Source: JABFSA01 sp963827515 (lineage in GTDB: Bacteria > Acidobacteriota > Vicinamibacteria > Vicinamibacterales > UBA2999). From it: a DNA stretch of 64,000 nucleotides. The DNA lies in NCBI GenBank assembly GCA_963827515.1, contig CAWHBF010000004.1, forward strand, positions 186,001 to 250,000, in the 5' to 3' direction. The notes under the pieces are model-generated. The model saw only the letters and a program-made list of their open reading frames with translations. It was not told the origin of the DNA and did not search any database. Shown piece by piece: positions 25,416 to 33,615 of the stretch; within the stretch, counting starts at the first letter, position 1; each line of letters begins with the position of its first letter. The translations under genes and the position numbers were made by a program.

Positions 25416-27647
25416 TCAGCGCGCGGCGCGCGCGGTCTGCCGGGTGTCGGGCTCGAAGAGCTCCGGGAAGTGATACGTCGCCACCCCATTGAGGAACTTG
25501 TCGCTCACAATGAGGTTCTTGTTCTTGGCATCGAGAACCAGGCCGCGCGGCTGCCGGAGCAGACCCTGCGGGCCGCCGATCGTCCAGTGCGGCGCGACGT
25601 TGCCGTTGTCGTAAATGCTCCAGACCGCTATATGGGACTTGTCCGATGCGAGCCCCTCAGGCGTAAAGGCCTCGGTCTCGTCCCGGTCATCGTCGCCCGG
25701 GCCGGGAATGTTGAGGGCGATCTTGCCGCTCTGGGGATAGATCGCCATATCGGCCCCGACGCGAACGCCGGTAATGACCCGAAGCGGCTTCGTATCCCCC
25801 GACGCCGTCCGATCGAAGATTGAAATCGTGCTGCCCCCGGACACGATCAGAAGGTTGTTGATCGGGTCGACTTCCACATTCGCGATACTGAACCGGTTGT
25901 TTGGCCCGCCCAGGGTACGCTTCGGCGCCACGTCGCCGTTGGCGAGGCGGTCGAAGAACAGCAGCACACCACCGGACCACGCAATCAGCTCGTTGTTGGC
26001 CGGATCGGCCGACAGCTTCGAGGTCTTTCCAAGCAACGTCTTCGGGCCGCTGATCACGCGAATCGGCGCCTCGTTACCATTGGCGGCGCCGCGGAACGTC
26101 ATGACGCCCTGGCCGATGTCCGAGGGCACGACGATCTCGTCGTGAATCTCGTCGTAGAAGATCGAGTGCACGGTACGGTTCAGATGGGTCTTCGACCCTT
26201 CAATCGACCGGACCGGCATCGCGTTCTTGTCGGCGGTGCGCGCGAAGGCGGCGATGCGCGGATGCGCGACACAGCTCGGCACCAGGATTTCCTCGCGCTT
26301 GGTGTCGTACGAGATGTTGTACGGATTGCCGATCAGCGTCCCCTCGACGTTCATCGGGGCGCCGCGGACCACGCGGACCGGCGCAGTGTCGCCGGACGCA
26401 CCCAGCGTGAACGCGAGCGCCTTGTGATTGCCGTAGCTCGCGACCCACATCTCCTTGTTGGCGAAGTCCAGGAAGATGTCGCTCGGGTTCTTCATCAAGG
26501 TCTTCGGTCCCGCGAGGACACGAATGGGCGCGACGTCGCCCTGCTGATCGGCGCGGAAGACCAGGATCTCGCCGCCCGCCTGGTTCGCGACGTAGAGCTC
26601 CTGCCGCTCGGAATCGAAGGCCACGCCCGTCGGCCAGTTGAATCCCGTCTTCGGTCCCTGGATGACGCGAACCGGCGCCACGTCACCGTTCGAGTCCGCC
26701 GGGAGCACGACGATCGACGGCAGCTCGAACTTGCCGGTGCCCTTGATGATCTCCTGGCCGTAGTTGCCTGCCGGCCAGTTGGGGATGCGCGGGCGGCCGC
26801 CGCCACCGGTCGTGCCCATCTTCACCTGGTGGGAGGTGCCGTAATTGGCGACGTAGAGCAGGCGGTTCTTCGGGTCGAACGCGATGCCGTGCGGATCGCC
26901 CATGCGGGTCTTGTCGCCCTGGATCAGGCGCACCGCAAAGTCCTTCATCCCCGACGACTTCTTGTAGACCATGATGGCGCTGTTGTGCTGCAGCGTCAGG
27001 TACATCTCCTGGCGCGACTCGTCAACCGCCGCGCCGAAGTTGCCGTACGGCGACACGAACTCACGATCGGGCGGCGAGTCGCCGTTGGCCTGGCGGCCGT
27101 AGATCGTGGTGTTGTGCACCGTGTCGTTGTTGATGACGTAGATCTCGCCGGTCGGCGGATCGATGTACACATCGCTTGCGTACTGCGTGTGCGTGTTCAG
27201 GCCGTTGATGACGCGCTTCGGCGTCGAGGCTTCGGCCGATGCCGGCGTCACCGCGGTGCGGTCGTAGACCATGATCCGGAAGCGGTTCTCATCGGTCATC
27301 ACGATCTCGTTGCGGACGGGATCGACGGCGATGGAGCTCCAGCTCGGGTACGGATCCTGAATAAAGGTCAGGGGTTGACGCTTCGCCACACCCAGGCGCG
27401 CGTCGGCGTCGGGAAACTGCATCGCGGCGGCACCAGGGGCAGCAAACGACGCCGCGTACGACGGATACTGCGGTGCGGCGACCTCCCACTCGCACGTCTC
27501 CCCCGTGCCGGTGTTCGCCAGCGACTCGAACGCGACGAGTCGCGCCTCGCCTGGTGCACCGGACCAGTCATAACCCGCCGCGACGGCCACGACGGCGAGG
27601 ACCGCGGTTCCGATCAGCCAACGCCGAATAGTGCGTCCGGAAAGCAT
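25416..27647 (-). CDS. NHL-type beta-propeller protein, paralogue 1
   Basis: 743 residues. A signal anchor (IGTAVLAVVAVAAGY) is followed by a conserved TCEWEV motif (Cys52, Trp54). The body is many copies of a roughly 45-residue unit of the form GPKTxLxxPxGVxxDxxxxELYVxN and IxVFxxxAxGDVAPxRxI, typical of NHL/six-bladed propellers. The C-terminus ends RQTARAAR, shared in variant form by all five paralogues. NHL propellers mostly bind ligands or proteins; no catalytic residues are obvious. It is probably anchored on the periplasmic side. It sits between a metallo-hydrolase and a TonB receptor, on the same strand as both. Confidence 0.85.
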   Translation of the reverse strand: MLSGRTIRRWLIGTAVLAVVAVAAGYDWSGAPGEARLVAFESLANTGTGETCEWEVAAPQYPSYAASFAAPGAAAMQFPDADARLGVAKRQPLTFIQDPYPSWSSIAVDPVRNEIVMTDENRFRIMVYDRTAVTPASAEASTPKRVINGLNTHTQYASDVYIDPPTGEIYVINNDTVHNTTIYGRQANGDSPPDREFVSPYGNFGAAVDESRQEMYLTLQHNSAIMVYKKSSGMKDFAVRLIQGDKTRMGDPHGIAFDPKNRLLYVANYGTSHQVKMGTTGGGGRPRIPNWPAGNYGQEIIKGTGKFELPSIVVLPADSNGDVAPVRVIQGPKTGFNWPTGVAFDSERQELYVANQAGGEILVFRADQQGDVAPIRVLAGPKTLMKNPSDIFLDFANKEMWVASYGNHKALAFTLGASGDTAPVRVVRGAPMNVEGTLIGNPYNISYDTKREEILVPSCVAHPRIAAFARTADKNAMPVRSIEGSKTHLNRTVHSIFYDEIHDEIVVPSDIGQGVMTFRGAANGNEAPIRVISGPKTLLGKTSKLSADPANNELIAWSGGVLLFFDRLANGDVAPKRTLGGPNNRFSIANVEVDPINNLLIVSGGSTISIFDRTASGDTKPLRVITGVRVGADMAIYPQSGKIALNIPGPGDDDRDETEAFTPEGLASDKSHIAVWSIYDNGNVAPHWTIGGPQGLLRQPRGLVLDAKNKNLIVSDKFLNGVATYHFPELFEPDTRQTARAAR

Positions 27648-27709
27648 AAGTGGCTCCTTTGACGTCAGGTTGTTTCGTACGACGAAGGGTTCCCTATCGA
27701 CACGGGCCG

Positions 27710-28636
27710 CTACCGCGTGGCCGACCGTGCCGAATCATTTTCGAGCGCCAGTTTCTGGTTCATCAGCGCGATGATGGCGTCGAACCACGCAGTGAGGCGC
27801 GCCGGCCCGGCCACGAACGGATGCGGGTCACCGGCGCGCCGCGCCTTCAGCTCCGGCTCCAGCTCGCGGATCTTGCGCGGCACCATCATGTCCGAGTGAT
27901 TGGGGAGCATCACATCCCAGGGCCCGAGCCCTTTCAGGCGCTCCGTACTTTTCAGATACGCTGCCGACCATTCGGCGTTCGGGATCCCCAGCCCCCCCGG
28001 GACGATCGCGCGGTACCGGCGGTCGCCGTCGCGCACCTGGAACTCCGTCGAGGTGGCGCCCGGCGTGTGCCCCGGCGTTACGTAGAACTTCAACGACGCC
28101 TCGCCGAGCGAGAGTGGCTGGCCGTCCGCCACAACGACATCGCGGGCGATGCGGGGCCCGGGATTCTGCCTTCCCTGTCCCGGAGTGCTCTGGAGCCGCT
28201 CGACCTCTTTCCAGTCCTCGGCCGACATCACGATACGAGCGCCGGTCGCCTGGCGAATCTTCTCGGCGCCCGCGAAGTGATCGATGTGCGCGTGCGTGAC
28301 GATCAGGTATCGAACGTTTCGAGGGTTGAAGCCCGCGGCGCGGATGTTGTCCAAAACGAAGTCGGCAGTTTCGTCCCACGTGGCGTCGAACAGCACCAGC
28401 CCCTGGTTGGTGACCAGAAGAAAGTTAGGGGACGTCTGGATTCCGACGTGCCAGAGGTTGTCGAAGACCTTGAACGGCGCTTTTCGCTGCTGGTCGAACG
28501 GGAGGTTCGGCTGCTCGCCCCACGGAGCCTTGGCGTTCCAGTTCACAGGCGGCTGCTGGCCGGCAGCCGAAGTCTGCGAGGCAGCGCTTACCGCTGTCAT
28601 CACCAGGGCCGACGCGATCAAGTGCATCCGCCGCAT
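27710..28636 (-). CDS. Secreted MBL-fold metallo-hydrolase, subclass B3-like (1)
   Basis: 308 residues with a signal peptide cut near AASQTSAAGQ. Zinc ligands are in THAHIDHFAG (His115, His117, Asp119, His120), then TPGHTPGATS and LPNHSDM, the order seen in B3 metallo-beta-lactamases and related periplasmic hydrolases. Substrate cannot be told from the sequence; a lactamase, lactonase or ester hydrolase role are all possible. A second, divergent paralogue is at 58.6-59.6 kb. The gene lies between a DGKPDLTG protein and the NHL protein, 62 bases from the latter, so co-transcription is likely. Confidence 0.88.
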   Translation of the reverse strand: MRRMHLIASALVMTAVSAASQTSAAGQQPPVNWNAKAPWGEQPNLPFDQQRKAPFKVFDNLWHVGIQTSPNFLLVTNQGLVLFDATWDETADFVLDNIRAAGFNPRNVRYLIVTHAHIDHFAGAEKIRQATGARIVMSAEDWKEVERLQSTPGQGRQNPGPRIARDVVVADGQPLSLGEASLKFYVTPGHTPGATSTEFQVRDGDRRYRAIVPGGLGIPNAEWSAAYLKSTERLKGLGPWDVMLPNHSDMMVPRKIRELEPELKARRAGDPHPFVAGPARLTAWFDAIIALMNQKLALENDSARSATR

Positions 28637-28714
28637 GGACGCCTCCGCATCTTCGACGAACTATTCCGGGCGCCCGCCGCGCCTCGCGAGGGGCGGCCGC
28701 GCAACAGGGGTCCA

Positions 28715-29611
28715 CTACTTCGGCAGCGCCTTTCCCTGGCCGTGGGCCTGCTCGTAGACGTTCCTCAAATGAATAAGGTCCACGTTGCCTTCATGGCACG
28801 TGTCTTCCGCGTCGAAAATGTCATTGCTCACCGGCTGCACCCGCGTCATCGGCCTGGCCGATGTCATCGTCCAGGGCCGCGAGTACACCTTGGGATCGTC
28901 GAACCGCATCGTCCAGTTGATCGTATTGGAGTCGACCATCGTGAAGCGCTCGACGATATGCGCCTCCGCGCTGTGAAAGTCGCCGCCCAGCGCCATCCGG
29001 GCCTTGCCGTTGAAGTTCGTGCTGTCCACGACCAGCGTGTCTCCATCCCACCGACCGATGGGGTCTCCCAGCCACAGTCGGATGCTCGAGGGCAGGTGCT
29101 CCTTACGGTCCAAAGGAATCACACGCGTGATGTGCTGGGTGGCGTTGATGACGATCGAGTTCCCGAAATGCCTGATCTCCTGCGCGAACTGGTGGATGCG
29201 CGCCATGGAGTAGAACTCGCAATGGCCCACCTGATCCTCGTAACCATTGGCGTCGTCCCGCCGCCGGTTGCGCTCGACCAGAGCCGCAGGCAGGTAGGGG
29301 ATGATGCCGTCCGGCGGCTCGATGATCAGGCTCTTCCCCGCCTGAATGCCGAAGCCCCCGGGGTGATCCTCCAGGATCACGGTGTGACTGAGGTACCCCA
29401 GGGTGGGGTTCCAATTGCCGGTCAGATCCGGCTTGCCGTCAGCCCTCCGTGGAACCGGGCCGGCCGGCACAGCGGCCGTACTTGCTCGCGCCAGTGCGCG
29501 GCCAGCAGGCGTGTCACTACCGACTGACTCTTGGGCGGACACCAGCGCAGACACCACAACCAACACAGTCAGGAACACGGACAGCGAAACCAGGTGTGCG
29601 CGAATGCTCAT
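28715..29611 (-). CDS. Secreted DGKPDLTGxW family protein, paralogue 3
   Basis: 298 residues from ATG at 29611, with signal peptide MSIRAHLVSLSVFLTVLVVV cut near LVSAQE. Core motifs: RRADGKPDLTGNWNP, HPGGFGIQAGKSLIIEPPDG, EDQVGHCEFYSM, GRWDGDTLVVDSTNFNG and EDTCHEGNVDLIHLRNVYEQA. It is closest to paralogues 1 and 2. It is followed 78 bases later by the metallo-hydrolase and preceded by a more distant relative. The tight co-occurrence of this family with receptors and hydrolases in the window is the only functional clue. Confidence 0.8.
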   Translation of the reverse strand: MSIRAHLVSLSVFLTVLVVVSALVSAQESVGSDTPAGRALARASTAAVPAGPVPRRADGKPDLTGNWNPTLGYLSHTVILEDHPGGFGIQAGKSLIIEPPDGIIPYLPAALVERNRRRDDANGYEDQVGHCEFYSMARIHQFAQEIRHFGNSIVINATQHITRVIPLDRKEHLPSSIRLWLGDPIGRWDGDTLVVDSTNFNGKARMALGGDFHSAEAHIVERFTMVDSNTINWTMRFDDPKVYSRPWTMTSARPMTRVQPVSNDIFDAEDTCHEGNVDLIHLRNVYEQAHGQGKALPK

Positions 29612-29650
29612 GAGGATTCTCCGACGCAGTTGACGGAGAGCAGAACCTGT

Positions 29651-30476
29651 CTACTCGACATCGAAGTCTCTCGGCCACGTGTGGTGGATCCCCAACTCAT
29701 CCAGCATCGCGGTGCACTCGTAATCGAGGATGGGGGTGTCCTTCTGGCGCTGAAGCTCCATGCGGATCGTCCAGGGTCGAGTGAACACTTTCGGGTCTTC
29801 CATCGTCGCCTCGTACCGGAGCGTGTCTGGACCGATCGGTATGTAACGCTCAACGACCTTCAGCGCGTCGCTATGGAAGTTTCCCGCCATGTCGAACCAG
29901 GTATACGCGTTGAAGTTCGTCAGGTTCACCACCAGCGTGTTGCCATCGAATCGACCACGAGGGATGCCGTTCCAGTTGGTCTGGTCGTCCGGCGACGGCG
30001 GCGGCGCCACCGGAGTGACCGGCACATACCGCTTCTTATGACTCCACTCGTAGTTGAACGCCACGTACTGCGGGGTCTGGATGATTTGGAACGGCCATCC
30101 CAGATAGGTGAGGCGTGGAATGCCAGGCAAGTAGCACTTCGCGAGCGGATCCGAGTTCTTGTAGGGGTCGGTCTCCCTGATCTTCTCGAGGTTCTGTTTG
30201 CGCTTCTCGAGCGCCCAGGGCTGGTACGGAATCTTCCCATCCGCCGGGTCCACCACGAAGCCCCTGCCCCGCAGGAACACCCGGCTTGGCACCATGATCC
30301 TCCAGGTCGTACTTCGCCAGATTCCAGGCTCGCCAGATCCCCTGCAGGTCGGGATGGCCGGCAGCCGTACGCGGCGCCGTGTACGTGGGAGTCTGCGCAG
30401 TGAGCGGCGCCCACGAGAACGGCGCTATCGCCGCTGCGGTCAGCGCACCAACGACCAACGCAAGGCAACGTCTCAT
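29651..30476 (-). CDS. Secreted DGKPDLTGxW-like family protein, paralogue 4 (frameshift)
   Basis: Start at ATG 30476: MRRCLALVVGALTAAAIAPF, signal cut near LTAQTP, then TAAGHPDLQGIWRAWNLAKYDLEDH, a divergent version of the family opening. The frame breaks near 30270-30295 and continues as RGFVVDPADGKIPYQPWALEKR, with GRFDGNTLVVNLTNFNAY and a C-terminal YECTAMLDELGIHHTWPRDF. Both pieces are clearly one gene. It keeps one Cys in the middle (KCYLPGIPR) and one near the end. Other family members such as paralogues 5 and 6 also have CxPxGxPR-like central motifs, so there seem to be two subfamilies. Confidence 0.72.
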
Positions 30477-30534
30477 GTCTCTACTTCCTCTTGTGACGAC
30501 CCGCCCACCGGAGGACACCGGACAGCTAGATCTT

Positions 30535-31020
30535 CTAGATCTTGTCGAACACCGCTTTTTCACTCGTGGACTCGCCTTCCTGGGCACGAGTCTTTTCGAT
30601 CGTCAGGACATTGCCGCTCAGGCTCCAGACTTCTTTGAAATCGACGATGGTCTCTCCAGCGGGCGAAGAGAACGAACGGCGGGACGTGATCACGAGATTC
30701 GCGCCCTCGAACTTCGCTTCCCCTGACTCGGTGATCCCCGAGGGCGCCTTTATCGTGACCTTGCTGCCGTCGAGCTTGAAGAGGGCTGAAAAAGGCTGCT
30801 GCCGCACGCTGGTGCTGTCGATGGCGACATCGGCCGCCGTCTGTTTGACGACGATCTGGCTCGGAAACGGGATGTTCGGCGTGTTGCCAGCGATGTTCGG
30901 GTTGCTCTTGGCCTGATTGAATCTCCAGGTACCAGTGAAGTCAGGCTTCGCCTGCGCGAACGCCGCCGCCTGAGCGCCCATCGCCAGAGCGAGGGTCAGG
31001 ACGATCATCAAACGTCTCAT
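30535..31020 (-). CDS. Small secreted DFTGTW-type beta-rich protein
   Basis: 161 residues with a signal peptide (MRRLMIVLTLALAMGAQAAA) and a mature part opening AKPDFTGTWRFNQAKSNPNI. The remainder alternates polar and hydrophobic residues, as in lipocalin-like or other small beta-barrels (SQIVVKQTAADVAIDS, GEAKFEGANLVITSRRSF). No function is known to me. It is in a same-strand run with DGKPDLTG and DUF6152 genes and shares the short opening motif (D-L/F-T-G-x-W) with the larger family, so a common ancestral fold is possible. Confidence 0.72.
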   Translation of the reverse strand: MRRLMIVLTLALAMGAQAAAFAQAKPDFTGTWRFNQAKSNPNIAGNTPNIPFPSQIVVKQTAADVAIDSTSVRQQPFSALFKLDGSKVTIKAPSGITESGEAKFEGANLVITSRRSFSSPAGETIVDFKEVWSLSGNVLTIEKTRAQEGESTSEKAVFDKI

Positions 31021-31074
31021 GTTCAGACTCCCTGTGCCGATGCGGACAGGTACCGATGGCGGCGGTGACGAAAC

Positions 31075-31476
31075 CTATGGGGTCGGCGCCGCCTCGTCGC
31101 TCACGAACTCCTTCTTGGCCGCAACCAGGGTGAAGGCGCTCGCGTTGACCGTGGGCGTGCCGTCCTTGGCCAGGAAGCCCTTGATGACGACCTCGGCGCC
31201 GATGAAGTCCTCTTTCCTCAAGCCCTGTCTGAGCAGGTTGCTCGCGCCCGCGCTCTCCACTTCCCAGGTCACCATCTCACCGGTCTGCTGATTCTTGACG
31301 TCCACGTATATGTGGGCATGGGGGTTGGACCACCCGAGCTTGCTGACGGTCCCCCTCAGCGTGACCGGCTTGTTGCCGTCGTACGTCGCCGAAAACGAGT
31401 GATGGGCCTGCACCGATGCGGTAGCCGCCAGGAGCATCCCGACCGAGACCGTGGCGAACGCTAGTTTCATGCTCAT
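31075..31476 (-). CDS. DUF6152 family secreted protein (a)
   Basis: I use the ATG at 31476, preceded by GGAG. Signal peptide MKLAFATVSVGMLLAATASV cut before AHHSFSATYDGN. The family pattern AHHSF-x-x-xYDxxKPVTLRGTVxKxxWxNPHAHIYVDVK is complete, followed by WEVESAGASNLLRQG. The HH and NPHxH histidines could bind metal, which is inference. DUF6152 proteins are periplasmic, of unknown role, and in this window always lie beside a DGKPDLTG-type or related gene. Confidence 0.85.
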   Translation of the reverse strand: MSMKLAFATVSVGMLLAATASVQAHHSFSATYDGNKPVTLRGTVSKLGWSNPHAHIYVDVKNQQTGEMVTWEVESAGASNLLRQGLRKEDFIGAEVVIKGFLAKDGTPTVNASAFTLVAAKKEFVSDEAAPTP

Positions 31477-31559
31477 TTTCGTCTCCAAGTGCTTGATGTC
31501 CAGGCGTGCCCCTCCCCAGAATTCGGGCCGATACTAACACCGACCGCCCCCACCGGCAA

Positions 31560-32211
31560 CTAACGTCGCGGCAGGTCGATACGATCCCACACTACGTGGC
31601 CGCTCTCTCCGCCGGCGTTGAAATTCGTCCAGACCAGCGTTCTGCCATCCGGCGACACACGATACATCACCCGCTCATCCACGACCCCCTTGGTCATGCG
31701 TTCGCGATAAAGGGTGTTGCGATCGACGAGCCACATGCCGACGGTCTGACCTAGACCGTTCGGTCCCTGAGGATCCTTGTAGATGTTCTTGCCGTCGAGC
31801 TTGAACCAATATTCCCGGCCGTCGTCGGTAAAGACCGTCTTGTAGCTATCGTCCTTCGGCGGATAGAAGAGGAATGTTTCGGTCTTGATGCCGCCATCCA
31901 CAGCCGTATAGATCGTCGTTCCTGTGTCCTTGAAGCGCCCCGCCGCCCGCATGCTCGGGTCCGACTTGTCGAAATTGATACGCCAGGCGCCGATGATCGG
32001 AAGTTTCGACGGATCCGTCTTCTCGGCCGCGATTCGGTAACTGCCGAAGAAGCCAACCGGAGGCGCTTCCGGCAGGGTCGGCCGGGCCGCCTGACCGCCC
32101 TGCCGGCCCTCGCCGCCACGCCCGCCCTGACCGAGCGCGGACGGTTGAAATAGGGCTATCGATGACGACGACCGCCAAGAGTATGCCGAGATGTCGCGTC
32201 ATTCTGCTCAT
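31560..32211 (-). CDS. Secreted protein of the GxWRxNxxKS type (5' frameshift)
   Basis: The ATG at 32211 has AGGAG six bases upstream and begins MSRMTRHLGILLAVVVI; removing one base near 32159 joins it to a Gly/Gln-rich linker (SALGQGGRGGEGRQGG) and then GAWRINFDKSDPSMRA and VDGGIKTETFLFYPPKDDSY, ending VVWDRIDLPRR. The GxWRxNxxKS opening links it to the small protein at 30.5-31.0 kb. It resembles acidobacterial secreted proteins without assigned function. As written the signal peptide is out of frame with the body. Confidence 0.68.
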
Positions 32212-32319
32212 GATGGACTCCTGTTTCGTTGGGCTACGGCTTGGGGGTTGCCGGTGCCGGCCTGGGCGCCCCGCCGAAGTAGGTCTTGTTCCGGCGCACC
32301 GTTGCCGCCGTGCGCAATC

Positions 32320-33097
32320 TCACCTGAAGCCGCCGGCGACACCGTAGTTGTTGTTCTCGTTGCAGATGTATTCCATGATCTCGTCGCCCGGCTGCAGCGT
32401 CGCGGTATACGTTGTCGTGAACGGCCGGGAGTACGCGCCCGGATCGTCGATCGTCACCTGGTTGTCGAGGTGACCGAAGTCCCTCCGCGTCCAGCGTTCG
32501 ATGGTGTGCAGCTGCTCGGTGTGCGGGTGGCCGCGGCGGTCGAACCAGAACTTGTCGTTGAATCCCACGGTGTCGATCACGAGCGTCCCGCCTTCCCATC
32601 GCCCAATCGAGTGTCCAAACCAGGTGGGATCGGGATTGGCTGGATGCGTGCCGTCCATGAAGATCTGTCTGAAGCTGTGGATGTTCCCTTCCCACAGCAG
32701 GAAGATGTGTGTGGCCTTCTTGTGGGTGGGATACTGCACGAACCGCCAGGGATAGTTACCAGCCTGACGGGGCACACCCATCGGCATGCAGTACGCGTGC
32801 GGATCATCCTCGGGCGTCCGCGAATCCATCAGCTTCTTGGCCCAGGGAAGCAGGGGAATCTCGCCCGGCTTGAACTTGCCTTGCACCTCCATGTCCTGCA
32901 CCGGGCCGCCGCCGGTCCAGGCACCGGCCAGATCCACTGTGGCGTCGGGTAACTTCGGCACCGGACCTTCCATGTCCACCGTCGGGCGGGCGCTCCCACG
33001 CCCGCGCCCCTGAGCGATGATGGCTTCCGTGAAGAACGAGGGGGTCAGCACCACGAGGACGACGCGCGAACATGGCCATCGGCAGTGGATTTCTCAC
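32320..33097 (-). CDS. Secreted DGKPDLTGxW-like family protein, paralogue 5 (frameshift in signal peptide)
   Basis: A GTG at 33097 with GAGGAGG upstream starts VRNPLPMAMFAR; one base lost near 33063 would join it to VVLVVLTPSFFTEAIIAQG, a good signal peptide. The mature part has LAGAWTGGGPVQDMEV, the central HAYCMPMGVPRQAGNYPW, GRWEGGTLVIDTVGFNDKFWFD and a C-terminal EYICNENNNYG. This is the second subfamily (CxPxGxPR), like paralogue 6. An alternative C-terminus in another frame (YFGGAPRPAPATPKP, stop near 32234) may indicate a further frameshift. It is 40 bases from the DUF6152 gene upstream. Confidence 0.72.
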
Positions 33098-33137
33098 GTC
33101 ATCCTCCTCGCTCCGACTGAGACGCGTACGACCTTCA

Positions 33138-33530
33138 TCACTGTATGCCCTGCGTCCCGCCGAAGAGCGCCGTGCCGTCAGGCAACGTGACCGATCGAGT
33201 GCTGGCCATGTTCTTCCCTGACTTGGCGGCAAACCCGGTAGCCGTGACCTCGTCACCCACCGAGAGCGTCCCCCGGCCCCACCCCTCTCGGGTCAAGGAG
33301 TTCGGGCTCGCCAATTCGAGACTCCAGTTCGTCACCGTCTTGTCATCGTTGACGGCATCGACGAAGAAACGGGCATGCGGATTGGTCCATTCGATCTTCG
33401 TGACCTTGCCCTTCAACGTCACCACCTTGTTCTCGTCGTACTCCGAGGAGAACGCATGGTGGGCGACCACTTGTGCCCCCGAACAGAAGAGACCGAGCCC
33501 GACGACCAGGATACCGAGTATCCCTCTCAC
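33138..33530 (-). CDS. DUF6152 family secreted protein (b)
   Basis: GTG at 33530 with GGGAGG six bases upstream: VRGILGILVVGLGLFCSGAQ, cut before AHHAFSSEYDENK. The family pattern KVVTLKGKVTKIEWTNPHAR is followed by WSLELASPNSLTREGWGRGT and VTLPDGTALFGG. It precedes paralogue 5 of the DGKPDLTG type and follows an Oar-like receptor, all on the minus strand, giving the order receptor - DUF6152 - DGKPDLTG-like. The same pair (DUF6152 then DGKPDLTG-like) is repeated at 60.6-61.9 kb, again next to a receptor. Confidence 0.87.
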   Translation of the reverse strand: MRGILGILVVGLGLFCSGAQVVAHHAFSSEYDENKVVTLKGKVTKIEWTNPHARFFVDAVNDDKTVTNWSLELASPNSLTREGWGRGTLSVGDEVTATGFAAKSGKNMASTRSVTLPDGTALFGGTQGIQ

Positions 33531-33615
33531 GTGACACCTCCCGTGACCAACCCGCACCGACCGACACGCGTCGTGCATGATCTCGGCAACGACTTCGGCG
33601 CGACGGCTGGCGCGA

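Noticed and set aside
27710..28636. Calling the B3-like enzymes antibiotic-resistance beta-lactamases
   Set aside because: The zinc ligand pattern is shared by many MBL-fold hydrolases, and the neighbourhood is metabolic; activity cannot be assigned from sequence alone.
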